Translations under genes and position numbers: made by a program
Notes under the pieces: generated by a model
Databases searched by the model: none
What the model saw: only the letters and a program-made list of their open reading frames with translations
What the model was told of the DNA's origin: nothing
Shown here: in pieces, positions 46,034-56,200 of the stretch
Position numbering within the stretch: position 1 is the stretch's first letter
Layout of the letters: every line of letters starts with the position of its first letter
From: an uncultured Alphaproteobacteria bacterium
GTDB lineage: Bacteria; Pseudomonadota; Alphaproteobacteria; Rhodobacterales; Rhodobacteraceae
Direction of reading: 5' to 3'
Assembly: GCA_902578545.1 (NCBI GenBank)
Contig: CACHDI010000001.1
Coordinates: 124,001 to 188,000 of the forward strand
DNA length: 64,000 nt

Positions 46034-48805
46034 CTAATTAGGGCCAATTAAAGTACCTGCTTGAATTACTTCTTTGATTTTTTTTTCTAGTATTTCTCTT
46101 TTATTTTGAGAATGTAATTTTAGCCCAAAAAGATCTTTAACGTAAAATGTATCTACTGCTTGTTCTCCATAAGTAGCTATTATCGCGGATGATATAGAAG
46201 TATAGTTATCACTTAATGTTCTAGCTAAATCATAAAGTAGGCCTAGACGATCTCTTGTCTCAATTTCGATAATAGTATGTATTTCTGACCCTTCATTATC
46301 GAAAGTTATATTGGTAGGAACAATAAAGTCTTTTTCTTTCCTTTTTATTTTGCCTTTTTCTTTCAAAATATCTCTAGCAATTATTTGACCTTTCAAAGCC
46401 TCATTAATTGTTTTATTTAATTTGCTAAGCCTATTTTCTTCAAATGGTTTACCCTCATTGCTTTGTATCCAAAATACAGAAGTAGCATATCCATCTGATG
46501 TCGTATATGTTCGAGCATCAATAACATTTGCACCCGATAAAGCAATTGCGCCAGCAAGTCTTGAAAAAATTCCCGGATGATCTTCAATTAAAAAACAAAC
46601 TTTGGTTGCATCCCTACTTGTATCAGTTTGAACTTTAGAGTTCACATTTAATTTTTCATTATTTTTAGAAAGGTTAGAAAAAATAGTTTGTGTTTGTAGG
46701 GTTAATCCTAAATAAAAACCTGTGTTGTGCCTATTAATTTCATTTTCAAGTTTAGATTTTTCCCAATTTTTTAGCTCTTTTTTCAAAGCAGATTTTGCAT
46801 TTTCTATTTGTTCTGGTCTTGAAGCAGTTTCGAAATTTTCTTTTAACATATTTTGTGTTTTATAAAAAAGTGTTCTTATCATGACTGCTTTCCAATTGTT
46901 CCATACTTCTGGACCAACTCCCCTAATATCACAAACGGTTAAAACTGTTAGCAGCCTTAGTCTATTTGTGGTTTTAACAATATTAGCAAAATCACGTATG
47001 GTTTTTTCTTCTGAAAGATCTCTTTTTTGGGATATATCAGACATAAGTAAATGGTTTTTAATAAGCCATGATGTTAATTCAACTTCATGACTTTCAAAGC
47101 CTAATCTTTCAGTAACCTTAATTGCAATTTTTGATCCCAAAATACTATGGCTCTGAGTTTGTCCTTTACCTACATCATGTAACATTAGAGCTAAATAAAG
47201 AACTTTTCTATTAATTCCATCCTCTAAAATTTTTGAAGCTAAGGGCAGATCCTCTTTAAGAAAACCCTGTTCAATCTGCGATAAGATTTTTATACATTGG
47301 ATAGTATGTTCATCAACAGTATATTTATGGTACATATTAAATTGCATCATACCAACTATATTTTGAAATTCTGGGATATATTTCCCAAGAAAACCAACCT
47401 CATTCATCCTTCTTAATGCTCTTTCTGGATCTCCATAGTTAAGAAGAACATCAATAAAAATTTTTGCAGCCTCAGGATTTTTTAAGAAATTTGTATCAAC
47501 ATTATTAATATTTTTTGAAATTAAATGAAGCGAGTTAGGATGGATCAAACGTCTACTTTTAAGACCATTTTGAAATAATTTAATTTGATTTAGTGGTTTT
47601 TTTAAAAATTTATCATTATCAATTACATCAATACGGCCATTAGAAATTACAAAACCTTTATCCAGTATTAAATTATTATTGGAAATGGCAGATTTTATTT
47701 TTCTTACTAAACTAGGACTTTTTTTTACATGGATAGCTTCCATTTTTGAAAGCAGAATTCTAGTTAATTCCCCGATATTTTTTGCATGCAAAAAATATTG
47801 TTGCATAAAATTTTCAACTGCTAATAAACCTGAATCTTTTTGAAAACCCAATAATTTTGCTAGAGGAACTTGTAAATCAAAACTTAATATTTCATTTGCT
47901 CTTTTACTAAAAATATGTAGAGCACATCTTATGGTCCATAAGAAATCCTCTGCTTTAAAAAAAATTTCTAGATCATCTTTAGTAAAAATTTTATACTTTA
48001 TTAAGTCTTTTTTATTTGAAATTTTATAAACATATTTTGAAATCCAATAAAGAGTTTGTAAGTCTCTTAATCCTCCTTTACCTTCTTTTATATTAGGTTC
48101 TAATAGATATCTCTCAGCTCCTTGCTTTTGGTGTCTTAAATTTCTTTCTTCTAATTTTTTTTCAATAAATTCTGGAGCAGATTTTGAAAAAACTTCTTTC
48201 CAAAGTCTTTTATTAAGTTGATTAGCTAATTCAACGTCTCCAAAAATAAGTCTGTTTTCTAAAAGTGATGTTCTAGCAGTAATATCATTTTTGGCAATTC
48301 TTAAACTCTCATCAATGTTTCTTACAGAATGACCTATTTTTAGGCCTAAATCCCATAATATATAAAGAATTGTTTCAATGACATTTTCGCCCCAAGCTGT
48401 TTGTTTATAAGGAGTTAAGAATAACAAATCTATATCTGAGTATGGAGCCATTTCAGCTCTTCCATAACCACCGACAGCAACTATTGAAATATTTTCTCCT
48501 TTGGTTGGGCTAACAAGTGGAAACATATATTTTGATACTATTTCAGATACCGATTGTATCATAATATCATTCATAAGTGTATAAGCTGAAAGAGAATCTG
48601 GGGCTAAATATGGATCCTTGTTTAATTTTTGCTCTAATTTTTGAACTATATTTTTTTTAAATTCTTTTGACTTAATAAGGGTATTATTTCTTAACTCACT
48701 TTTGTTTTTTAAATCAATCATACTTATGATGTTTTGTTTTTTAAAAAGTGTTGTTATCGTTTGAAACGATTTATTTAATGATATTTTTTTTAATTCAGAG
48801 TTCAC
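46034..48805 (-). CDS. glnD: [protein-PII] uridylyltransferase / uridylyl-removing enzyme
   Basis: Large nitrogen sensor of about 923 residues that uridylylates PII proteins. The nucleotidyltransferase motif is VAVGGYGRAEMAPYSDIDLLFL. The HD domain is LMLHDVGKGQTQSH. Two C-terminal ACT domains (VCFLIEDHPGIFSRLAGAIA and IEIETRDRLGLLYDLARTL) should bind glutamine. The start is uncertain. GTG 48805 lies 10 bp after the upstream stop with an AAAGA element. GTG 48862 would overlap the upstream gene by 47 bp, and the first ATG is at 48721. Confidence 0.93.
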   Translation of the reverse strand: MNSELKKISLNKSFQTITTLFKKQNIISMIDLKNKSELRNNTLIKSKEFKKNIVQKLEQKLNKDPYLAPDSLSAYTLMNDIMIQSVSEIVSKYMFPLVSPTKGENISIVAVGGYGRAEMAPYSDIDLLFLTPYKQTAWGENVIETILYILWDLGLKIGHSVRNIDESLRIAKNDITARTSLLENRLIFGDVELANQLNKRLWKEVFSKSAPEFIEKKLEERNLRHQKQGAERYLLEPNIKEGKGGLRDLQTLYWISKYVYKISNKKDLIKYKIFTKDDLEIFFKAEDFLWTIRCALHIFSKRANEILSFDLQVPLAKLLGFQKDSGLLAVENFMQQYFLHAKNIGELTRILLSKMEAIHVKKSPSLVRKIKSAISNNNLILDKGFVISNGRIDVIDNDKFLKKPLNQIKLFQNGLKSRRLIHPNSLHLISKNINNVDTNFLKNPEAAKIFIDVLLNYGDPERALRRMNEVGFLGKYIPEFQNIVGMMQFNMYHKYTVDEHTIQCIKILSQIEQGFLKEDLPLASKILEDGINRKVLYLALMLHDVGKGQTQSHSILGSKIAIKVTERLGFESHEVELTSWLIKNHLLMSDISQKRDLSEEKTIRDFANIVKTTNRLRLLTVLTVCDIRGVGPEVWNNWKAVMIRTLFYKTQNMLKENFETASRPEQIENAKSALKKELKNWEKSKLENEINRHNTGFYLGLTLQTQTIFSNLSKNNEKLNVNSKVQTDTSRDATKVCFLIEDHPGIFSRLAGAIALSGANVIDARTYTTSDGYATSVFWIQSNEGKPFEENRLSKLNKTINEALKGQIIARDILKEKGKIKRKEKDFIVPTNITFDNEGSEIHTIIEIETRDRLGLLYDLARTLSDNYTSISSAIIATYGEQAVDTFYVKDLFGLKLHSQNKREILEKKIKEVIQAGTLIGPN

Positions 48806-48815
48806 TTTATTATCT

Positions 48816-49991
48816 TTATTGAAATCGGCTTTTTGCTTGTTTAAGCATTTTAGGTTTCCCACTAATTAATTGAATAATAGACAATTCTTTTTCGGCAATC
48901 CTATCATTATTAAACCTGAAAATTCCATCTATTCCAATAAAGCCATTTCTATTAAAAAGGCCATTAAATTTATCAAAATAATCATTCTTATTATTGTTAA
49001 AGTTTTTGTGAATAACACCTAAAGAAGCAACCGCGTCATAAGCTAAGTTAGATTTGGGGTGAGGTATATACCCAAATTTTTTTATAAATTTATTTTCATA
49101 AAAACTTCTAAATCTTTGATCTGGCATAGTAAACCATGCTTTTTGTAAAGCAGGTTCAGATAAAATAGAGGCAGAGTTTTCCCAGTGAGTTAAACCCATA
49201 ATTTGAATACCTTTGTCTTTTTTATTAACAGTAATATCCGCCAGTTCAGCTGCTAAGTGTGACATTCTTTTGTCAGGTTCACCTGTAAAAATAATTACAT
49301 CTGTATTAGTTTGAATTATTCTATTTTTAATATCTTGAGCTAAATCTGAAATAGCGCTTACATCATTTGAATAATAACTAGAAAAAGTTATTGTACCTCT
49401 ATGCATTAAAATCTTATTTGAAATTAGACTGAGAATTTTATTATTATCATCTTTAACTGGTCCTATTATTGCAAAGCGATATTTTTTATTATTTATAGCA
49501 TAATGGATTAAATTGTTTGCCCTATTAACCACTGTATCGCCTAATATAAATATTTTTCTCCCAACAATTGTTGGATCATCGGACAGGCTTAAAATGTTTA
49601 CACTATTAAAGGGAATTTGATTAGAAATTTCCTTAGTTACAGTGGAAAGATATGGTCCAATGATAATTTCATTTTTTTCCTCTAAAGCAACATTATAAGC
49701 TAATATACCTTTTCGGGTATTTCCATAAGTATCATAAGTTCTAATTTCTAATAAATTGTTAGCTAAATCTTCTTTAGCTAAAAAAGCAGCATCTCTAAGG
49801 CTTTTACCTAATTTTGATAAATTATTATCTTTTGAGCCAATTGGAAGTAACAATGCAATTTTAATTTTGTTATCTTTTAAATGCTTATAATCTTCTTGGA
49901 CATTTGAAATACAGGCATTTAAAATAATTATTATTGACAAAAAGAAAATAAGAAAAAAGTAGTATTTTTTTTGTCCCTTATTAATTGTCAT
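48816..49991 (-). CDS. LpoA-like penicillin-binding-protein activator lipoprotein
   Basis: 391-residue predicted lipoprotein. A hydrophobic signal (about 11-26) ends at the lipobox ILNAC. A periplasmic-binding-protein type 1 fold follows, beginning IKIALLLPIGSKDNN. In alphaproteobacteria this protein is annotated as a penicillin-binding protein activator, by similarity to the C-terminal part of LpoA, and is regularly divergent from rsmI, as here. It lacks the N-terminal repeats of E. coli LpoA. A generic amino-acid-type receptor is the alternative, but no transporter genes are adjacent. Confidence 0.78.
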   Translation of the reverse strand: MTINKGQKKYYFFLIFFLSIIIILNACISNVQEDYKHLKDNKIKIALLLPIGSKDNNLSKLGKSLRDAAFLAKEDLANNLLEIRTYDTYGNTRKGILAYNVALEEKNEIIIGPYLSTVTKEISNQIPFNSVNILSLSDDPTIVGRKIFILGDTVVNRANNLIHYAINNKKYRFAIIGPVKDDNNKILSLISNKILMHRGTITFSSYYSNDVSAISDLAQDIKNRIIQTNTDVIIFTGEPDKRMSHLAAELADITVNKKDKGIQIMGLTHWENSASILSEPALQKAWFTMPDQRFRSFYENKFIKKFGYIPHPKSNLAYDAVASLGVIHKNFNNNKNDYFDKFNGLFNRNGFIGIDGIFRFNNDRIAEKELSIIQLISGKPKMLKQAKSRFQ

Positions 49992-50092
49992 AGTTTAATA
50001 CTTTTTTTATATTTAGAATTTTAAAATCTTAAAAGTTTGTCTACAATAAATTTAATTAAATAAAAATATTAAAATTTTACTGGAATATAAGA

Positions 50093-50953
50093 TTGAAAAT
50101 TAACTTTCCCAAAATTGAAACTGCTTTATATCTAATATCAACCCCCATTGGAACAATTTCTGATATTACATTTAGAGCTGTTAACGTGTTACAAAACGTA
50201 AATATTTTATTAGCGGAAGATACAAGGATTTTAAGAAAATTAATGAATTTATTAAATATAGACTTAAAGGGAAGAAGTATTCGTTCTTATAATGATAATT
50301 CAGGAGATGAGGAAAGATCAAATTATATTCTTGAATTAGATCGAAATAAATCTATCGCCTTATGTTGTGATGCTGGAACCCCATTAATTTCAGATCCTGG
50401 ATTCAAATTAGTAAAACAAGTACTAAATAAAGGACACAAAGTAATATCAATTCCGGGCGCCTGTTCAGCTCTCGTTGCTCTATGCCAATCAGGATTATCC
50501 TCTGATAAATTTTTTTTTGCAGGGTTTCCACCAGTTAAAACAAAACAGAAAGTTGACTTTTTTAACGATTTGGTATCAATACCATCTACTATAATTTTTT
50601 TTGAGAGTCCTAAAAGGATAATTAAAACTTTAAAAGAATTAGGTAATGTTTTTGGAAGTTCTCATAATATAGCAATTTGTAGAGAATTAACTAAAAACTT
50701 TGAGGAAAACAAACGTGGGTCAATATCTTCAATCATTAATTCCTTGACTAGTGAAAATAAACTTAAAGGCGAATTTACTGTAATTGTTGACAAAAAAAAA
50801 ATCGATAAACCAGATTTAAATTTTATCAAATCTGATTTAAATAATTTACTTAAATCTAAAACATTAAAGGATTCTGTTTTAATTATTTCTCAAAAATATT
50901 CTCTATCTAGGAGAGAAGTGTATAATCTTGGGTTAGAGATTTTGAATAGTTAA
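50093..50953 (+). CDS. rsmI: 16S rRNA (cytidine-1402-2'-O)-methyltransferase
   Basis: 286-residue tetrapyrrole-methylase-fold enzyme modifying C1402 in the ribosomal decoding centre. It shows LYLISTPIGTISDITFRAV, LLAEDTRILRKLM, CCDAGTPLISDPGF and PGACSALVALCQSGL. The start appears to be TTG at 50093, since the conserved N-terminal block begins within 12 residues and no in-frame ATG precedes it. gshB follows after 22 bp; the yraN gene often found between them is absent. Confidence 0.93.
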   Translation: MKINFPKIETALYLISTPIGTISDITFRAVNVLQNVNILLAEDTRILRKLMNLLNIDLKGRSIRSYNDNSGDEERSNYILELDRNKSIALCCDAGTPLISDPGFKLVKQVLNKGHKVISIPGACSALVALCQSGLSSDKFFFAGFPPVKTKQKVDFFNDLVSIPSTIIFFESPKRIIKTLKELGNVFGSSHNIAICRELTKNFEENKRGSISSIINSLTSENKLKGEFTVIVDKKKIDKPDLNFIKSDLNNLLKSKTLKDSVLIISQKYSLSRREVYNLGLEILNS

Positions 50954-50975
50954 ATCATAATTATCGGAGTTTTTT

Positions 50976-51914
50976 ATGATAAAAGTTGGTTTTCAAATGG
51001 ATCCTTTGGATAATATAGATCCACGTTTAGATACATCTTTTCGTCTAGCAGAGGAGGCAGAGTTAAGAGGATATTCAGTATTTCATTACTTACCAAACAA
51101 TTTAACTTTTAATAAAACAAGAATAATAGCAAACGGACATTTTGTTAAATTGAATAGAAAACAAAATCCATCTTTCACAATTTTAAAAAATAAAACTATA
51201 GATATTGGACATGATCTCGATATCCTATGGTTAAGACAAGATCCTCCTTTTAATATGGATTATCTATCCTCCACCTACCTTTTGGACTTTGTAGGTAATG
51301 AAACATTGATAGTGAATAATCCGTTTTGGGTAAGGAATTTTCCAGAGAAATTATTAGTACTTAATTATCCTCAATTAATGCCTGCCACAATAATAACTAG
51401 CCGAATAGAAGTAATTCAGGAATTTAGGGAGAAATATGGTGATATTATTTTGAAACCATTATATGGAAATGGAGGTGCTGGCGTTTTTAAAATAAATTAC
51501 AATGACAAAAACTTTGTTGCCCTTTTTGAACTTTTTCAAATGAATTCGACTGAACCTTTAATTGCACAAGAATTTCTACCAGAAGTAATTAATGGAGATA
51601 AGAGAATTATTCTTTTAGATGGTGAAATTTTGGGAGCTATTAATAGAATACCACAAAAGGGAGAAATCAGATCAAACATGCATGTTGGAGGTAAGGCTGT
51701 TGCGACCGAATTGTCTATTGACGAAATAAAAATTTGCGAACAGATTGGTTCTAATCTTAAAGAACATGGACAAATTTTTGTAGGAATAGATGTGATAGGT
51801 GGCAAATTGACTGAGATTAATGTTACATCGCCTACCGGCCTTCAAGAATTAGAAAAGTTTGAAAATAAGAATTTAGCCTCCAAAGTTTGGGATAAATTAA
51901 TTTCAAAAATCTAA
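50976..51914 (+). CDS. gshB: glutathione synthetase
   Basis: 312-residue ATP-grasp ligase joining gamma-glutamylcysteine and glycine. It has the N-terminal MIKVGFQMDPLDNIDP, the ATP-binding DIILKPLYGNGGAGVFKI, AQEFLPEVINGDKRIILLDGEILGAINR and the C-terminal VGIDVIGGKLTEINVTSPTG. GGAG lies 6 bp before the ATG. It is probably cotranscribed with rsmI and followed 18 bp later by the queuosine-precursor transporter. Confidence 0.95.
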   Translation: MIKVGFQMDPLDNIDPRLDTSFRLAEEAELRGYSVFHYLPNNLTFNKTRIIANGHFVKLNRKQNPSFTILKNKTIDIGHDLDILWLRQDPPFNMDYLSSTYLLDFVGNETLIVNNPFWVRNFPEKLLVLNYPQLMPATIITSRIEVIQEFREKYGDIILKPLYGNGGAGVFKINYNDKNFVALFELFQMNSTEPLIAQEFLPEVINGDKRIILLDGEILGAINRIPQKGEIRSNMHVGGKAVATELSIDEIKICEQIGSNLKEHGQIFVGIDVIGGKLTEINVTSPTGLQELEKFENKNLASKVWDKLISKI

Positions 51915-51932
51915 AATAATTGAACTATTAAA

Positions 51933-52568
51933 ATGACACAAGACATTAAAATACTATTTATCCCAATAATTGTTATGTCATTTATAGTTTTAATTTCAAA
52001 TATTCTTGTACAATTCCTTTTAGGTAATTGGTTAACCTGGGGGGCACTAACTTATCCATTCGCTTTTCTAGTAACCGATATTACAAATCGATTTTATGGT
52101 CTAACTGCAGCTAGGAAGGTTGTTTTATTTGGTTTTGTCATAGGTCTTTTTTGTTCATTCATTGGAACTCAATTGCAAGGTGAATTTGGACCACTGGTTA
52201 CTTTAAGAATAGCGTTAGGTTCAGCAACAGCTTTTATAGTAGCTCATTTTCTGGATATTTCGATTTTTAATTATTTTAGAGAAGAAAAATGGTGGAAAGC
52301 GCCTCTAATATCCTCAATATTAGGTTCTTCTATTGACACTATCATTTTCTTTTTTATAGCCTTTTCTAGTGTTATGAGTTTTTTAGAACCATCTAATGAC
52401 GTAACTTGGGCTTCAGAACAAATTCCTATTTTAGGAATTTTAGGTACAGCACCATTATGGGTATCATTAGCTGTTGCAGATTTTTTGGTAAAGTTAAGTC
52501 TTGTTACCATTTCATTAATACCATTTAAATATTTAATCACCACTATTAAAACAAAAGAAAACATATAA
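51933..52568 (+). CDS. yhhQ: queuosine precursor transporter (YhhQ family)
   Basis: 211-residue inner-membrane protein with about six hydrophobic helices and the family block GALTYPFAFLVTDITNRFYGLTAARKVV. YhhQ/QPTR proteins import preQ0 or preQ1 for tRNA queuosine modification. No strong ribosome binding site is seen before the ATG. It may be read together with gshB. No queuosine synthesis gene lies in this window. Confidence 0.87.
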   Translation: MTQDIKILFIPIIVMSFIVLISNILVQFLLGNWLTWGALTYPFAFLVTDITNRFYGLTAARKVVLFGFVIGLFCSFIGTQLQGEFGPLVTLRIALGSATAFIVAHFLDISIFNYFREEKWWKAPLISSILGSSIDTIIFFFIAFSSVMSFLEPSNDVTWASEQIPILGILGTAPLWVSLAVADFLVKLSLVTISLIPFKYLITTIKTKENI

Positions 52569-52626
52569 TTTATTCTCATATTTCAATATTTTATTGTTTA
52601 TTTTGATAAATTTAATTTTAAAAGAG

Positions 52627-53103
52627 TTAATTTTTATTTCTTAAAAGGCGACTTTTTTGAATATTCCAATCTCTTTTCTTTTCAGTTTCTCTTTTATCCA
52701 CGTTTTTTTTCCCTTTTCCAATTCCAATTAATATTTTAGCAATTCCAGACACGTTAAAATAAAGTTTGAGAGGTATTAGTGTCATACCTTCACGACCTTT
52801 ATTTTTAATTAATCTTAATAATTCCCTTTTTTTTACGAGTAGTTTTCTTCTTCTTTTTTCTATATGGTTAAATGTCTTCGCATATTCATAATTGGGCACA
52901 TGACAATTTATTAGCCAAAGTTGGTAATCTTCAATATTTGCATAACTTTCTAAAATACTTACTCGCCCATTGCGCATACTTTTTACTTCAGATCCTTCTA
53001 GAACTATGCCACACTCAATTTCATCTTCGATAAAATAATTATAACGAGCTTTTTTATTATCAGCGATTAATTTCTGGTATTTTTGTTTCACTGATTTTTG
53101 CAT
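52627..53103 (-). CDS. smpB: SsrA-binding protein SmpB
   Basis: 158-residue small basic RNA-binding protein required for tmRNA trans-translation. Blocks include NKKARYNYFIEDEIECGIVLEGSEVKSMR, YANIEDYQLWLINCHVPNYE and the Lys/Arg-rich C-terminal tail (GKGKKNVDKRETEKKRDW) that monitors the empty mRNA channel. It lies 3 bp downstream of dapA. The tmRNA gene itself is not in this window. Confidence 0.95.
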   Translation of the reverse strand: MQKSVKQKYQKLIADNKKARYNYFIEDEIECGIVLEGSEVKSMRNGRVSILESYANIEDYQLWLINCHVPNYEYAKTFNHIEKRRRKLLVKKRELLRLIKNKGREGMTLIPLKLYFNVSGIAKILIGIGKGKKNVDKRETEKKRDWNIQKSRLLRNKN

Positions 53104-53106
53104 ATG

Positions 53107-53982
53107 TTAATTTATTAACTCAGCGTGTCTTAAAGCGTTATCCATAATTTTTTTAGTATTATCATTTACAGAAACTAAAGGTGCTCTTAATTCGTTAGAG
53201 CATTTCCCCAATTTACTTAAAGCATATTTTATTGGAGCAGGGCTTGGTTCTAAAAAAGTTGCTCTATGTAGTGGTAATAATTTATCTTGTAATATAAGAG
53301 CGTTATTATAATCACCCTGAAGCATAGCCTTTTGGAATTCTGATGATAATTTCGGTGCTACATTCGCAATTACAGATATACAGCCAACACCACCATGAGC
53401 ATTAAAACCAAGTGCGGATGCGTCTTCACCAGATAATTGTATAAAACTTTCACCACAATATTTTCTGGTGTCTGAAACTCTACTAACGTCTCCAGTTGCA
53501 TCTTTAATTCCAATTATATTTTTTAATTTTGATAATGCAGATAATGTAAAAATGTCCATATCAACAATTGATCTTCCTGGAATATTGTAAATTATGATTG
53601 GTAAATCACAACAATCATTAAGAGTACTAAAGTGTAATAATAGACCATTTTGATTGGGTTTATTATAATAAGGTGTAACAACTAGGGCTGCGTCTGCGCC
53701 TACTTTTTTTGCGAACTTCATGAGATCTATAGATTCTTTGGTATTATTTGAACCAGCTCCTGCAATAACAGGGACTCTTCCCTGAGTTTTTTTTACAATT
53801 ATTTCTATAACCTCTTGATGTTCTTCGTGGCTTAATGTTGGGCTTTCTCCTGTAGTTCCAACTGCAACTAACCCATTGCTTCCTTCATCAATTTGCCACT
53901 CTACAAGGTCTTCAAGAGCATTTTTGTCAATATCTCCGTTTTTAAAAGGAGTAATAAGCGCAGGAATGGATCCTTTTATCAT
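53107..53982 (-). CDS. dapA: 4-hydroxy-tetrahydrodipicolinate synthase
   Basis: 291-residue TIM-barrel enzyme condensing pyruvate and aspartate semialdehyde for lysine and diaminopimelate. It shows [14 protein letters not shown], the catalytic Tyr in [13 protein letters not shown], the Schiff-base Lys in [13 protein letters not shown] and the substrate Arg region YNIPGRS. AAGGAA precedes the ATG by 6 bp. It is divergent from slt across a 125-bp spacer, the common alphaproteobacterial order. Confidence 0.95.
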   Translation of the reverse strand: MIKGSIPALITPFKNGDIDKNALEDLVEWQIDEGSNGLVAVGTTGESPTLSHEEHQEVIEIIVKKTQGRVPVIAGAGSNNTKESIDLMKFAKKVGADAALVVTPYYNKPNQNGLLLHFSTLNDCCDLPIIIYNIPGRSIVDMDIFTLSALSKLKNIIGIKDATGDVSRVSDTRKYCGESFIQLSGEDASALGFNAHGGVGCISVIANVAPKLSSEFQKAMLQGDYNNALILQDKLLPLHRATFLEPSPAPIKYALSKLGKCSNELRAPLVSVNDNTKKIMDNALRHAELIN

Positions 53983-54107
53983 AACAAATTCCTTAGATTA
54001 ATAATTTTTATTCACAATATTAACACATCATTTTATTATGTTAAATCGTATATTTTGAATTATATGCTATCATTAATTAAGAACATTCCCTTTTAAGGTT
54101 AAATTTA

Positions 54108-56120
54108 ATGAACACTATTATGAGATATTTATTTATCATTAAATTCCTATTCTTTTTTGTGCTTTTTCAGGAGGTAATAGTTTTTAATAACAAAGTTATT
54201 GCTGAACAATTTGAATTAAAAAACTTCAAAGAATCCTTGAAATATGCAGATGCAAAAATTTGGGATAAGTCTTACTTTTATTCAAAAAAAAGTAAAAGTG
54301 ATTTAGCAATTGATTTAATAGACTGGTTAAGATTAAGGTCTGGAGATGCCGTATTCACGGATTATGTAAACTTTATATATACTAAATCAAAATGGCCCGG
54401 CATGCCTTACCTTTTTAAGCAGGCTGAAAATAGCATCACTTTAGATGAAGATCCTCAATTAATAATTAATTTTTTTCAAAATAATTTTCCATTAACAGGT
54501 CATGGATCAACAATGCTTTCTTTAGCACTTTTAAAGCTTGGTGATAGAGAAAAAGCAAAAAAAATAGCTATGATAAGTTGGTTAGACCAAAAGTTTAATA
54601 AACAAAATTTTGAGTTAATGGTTAAGAATTTTGGAAATGTTATATCAATTAATAATCATAAAAGATTAAAAAATTTACTTTGGAAAAAGGATTTAGATTC
54701 TGTTTATCAACTTAAAGGAATAATGTCAGCTGATGATTTTTTTATAGCTGAACAAAGAGTTAAACTACAAAAATATTCAAATAGTAAAAATAATATTGAA
54801 AGCTTTAATAAACTTAATATTAAGGATCCAGGGGTTTTGTTTGATTACGCTAATTATCTTCATTCAAAAAAAGAGTATAAAAAAGTTTCTAAAATAATAA
54901 CCAATTTATCAAAAAACCCTTTAAAATTTGGGTTACCATATAAATGGACTGAACTTAGAGTTTATCATGCTAGAAGAGAGTTACGTCTTGGTAATAAGAT
55001 TAAAGCTTATAAAATTAGTAGTAACCACTTCATAAAAAATAATTTTTTTGTAAATAATGATTTTAAAGAAGCTCAAAAGAACTATATTGAACTTGAATGG
55101 CTTTCTGGTTTTATTGCGTTAAACTTTCAGAATAAACCCGAAGTTGCAATAAAACATTTTTCTAATATTTCTAATCTCATTACTAATAAATATTTCTTAA
55201 GTAAAGTTCTTTATTGGCACGCTCGAGCACTGGAAAAGCTTAAAAGATTTAGTGATGCTAAAGAAAATTATCAAAAAGCATCCACATACTTAAGTACTTT
55301 CTATGGACAACTTTCGGCGGAGCGAATTAACAAAAAACCCGTAGATTTATCAAATATTGAAAAAAGAAGATATGATTGTGAAAAATTAAACATTTTGGAT
55401 AATCAAATCATAAATTTGGGTAAGAAATTATTAGATGCTGAGAGATTAGTACTGGGTGTACGCTTTTTTAAACATGCCACGGAAACTTTATCAGAAGAAA
55501 GTAGAAAATGTTTACTGGTTTATTTAGAAAAGGTAGATAATATTTCAGGAATTATTTCAATAGCAAACAAATTTAATATCAAAAGTGATTTAATTTTCAA
55601 ATTTGCTTATCCTGTAATAAGTAATTTAGACAGTTATCAGATTGATAATCTACAGCTTGTTTATTCAATTATTAGGCAGGAAAGTGGATTTTATAGTAGT
55701 GCAATCTCTAGGACTGGTGCTTTAGGTTTGATGCAAGTTATGCCAGCTACCGCAAAACAAGTAGCAAATGATTTAGGGATAAAATATAATCAAAGTAGAC
55801 TTTCTTCAGATGAAATTTATAACATAAAGATTGGTTCTTATTATTTTAATCAACTTTTAAAAAAATTTAAAGGTTCTATAGTTCTTAGTGCTGCAGCCTA
55901 TAATGCTGGACCAGGTACAATTAATAGATGGTTGAAAAATTATGGTGATCCAAGAAAATTTGGAGTTGATCCTCTTATTTGGATTGAGATGATACCTTAT
56001 CATGAAACTAGAAACTATGTAAAAAGAGTACTATCAAATGATTTAATTTACAGACATAAAATTAGTGATAATATTTTAAAATTCGATCGCGCAAGAAAAA
56101 ATTTTGGACATAAGTTTTAA
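54108..56120 (+). CDS. slt: soluble lytic murein transglycosylase
   Basis: 670-residue periplasmic enzyme. An N-terminal signal sequence (about 5-30) precedes a long alpha-superhelical U-domain and a C-terminal SLT catalytic domain from about 520. The catalytic Glu lies in IIRQESGFYSSAISRTGALGLMQ, followed by MPATAKQVA and SAAAYNAGPGTINRWL. It cleaves peptidoglycan to 1,6-anhydro products. AAGG lies about 9 bp before the ATG. A second Met at residue 5 could also be the start. Confidence 0.92.
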   Translation: MNTIMRYLFIIKFLFFFVLFQEVIVFNNKVIAEQFELKNFKESLKYADAKIWDKSYFYSKKSKSDLAIDLIDWLRLRSGDAVFTDYVNFIYTKSKWPGMPYLFKQAENSITLDEDPQLIINFFQNNFPLTGHGSTMLSLALLKLGDREKAKKIAMISWLDQKFNKQNFELMVKNFGNVISINNHKRLKNLLWKKDLDSVYQLKGIMSADDFFIAEQRVKLQKYSNSKNNIESFNKLNIKDPGVLFDYANYLHSKKEYKKVSKIITNLSKNPLKFGLPYKWTELRVYHARRELRLGNKIKAYKISSNHFIKNNFFVNNDFKEAQKNYIELEWLSGFIALNFQNKPEVAIKHFSNISNLITNKYFLSKVLYWHARALEKLKRFSDAKENYQKASTYLSTFYGQLSAERINKKPVDLSNIEKRRYDCEKLNILDNQIINLGKKLLDAERLVLGVRFFKHATETLSEESRKCLLVYLEKVDNISGIISIANKFNIKSDLIFKFAYPVISNLDSYQIDNLQLVYSIIRQESGFYSSAISRTGALGLMQVMPATAKQVANDLGIKYNQSRLSSDEIYNIKIGSYYFNQLLKKFKGSIVLSAAAYNAGPGTINRWLKNYGDPRKFGVDPLIWIEMIPYHETRNYVKRVLSNDLIYRHKISDNILKFDRARKNFGHKF

Positions 56121-56200
56121 TAATTTTACCATATCTTTGATTGTATTTTATTTTTTATCAATATATTGTGTATTAATCTTTTTTATTAAGGTTTATTAGT

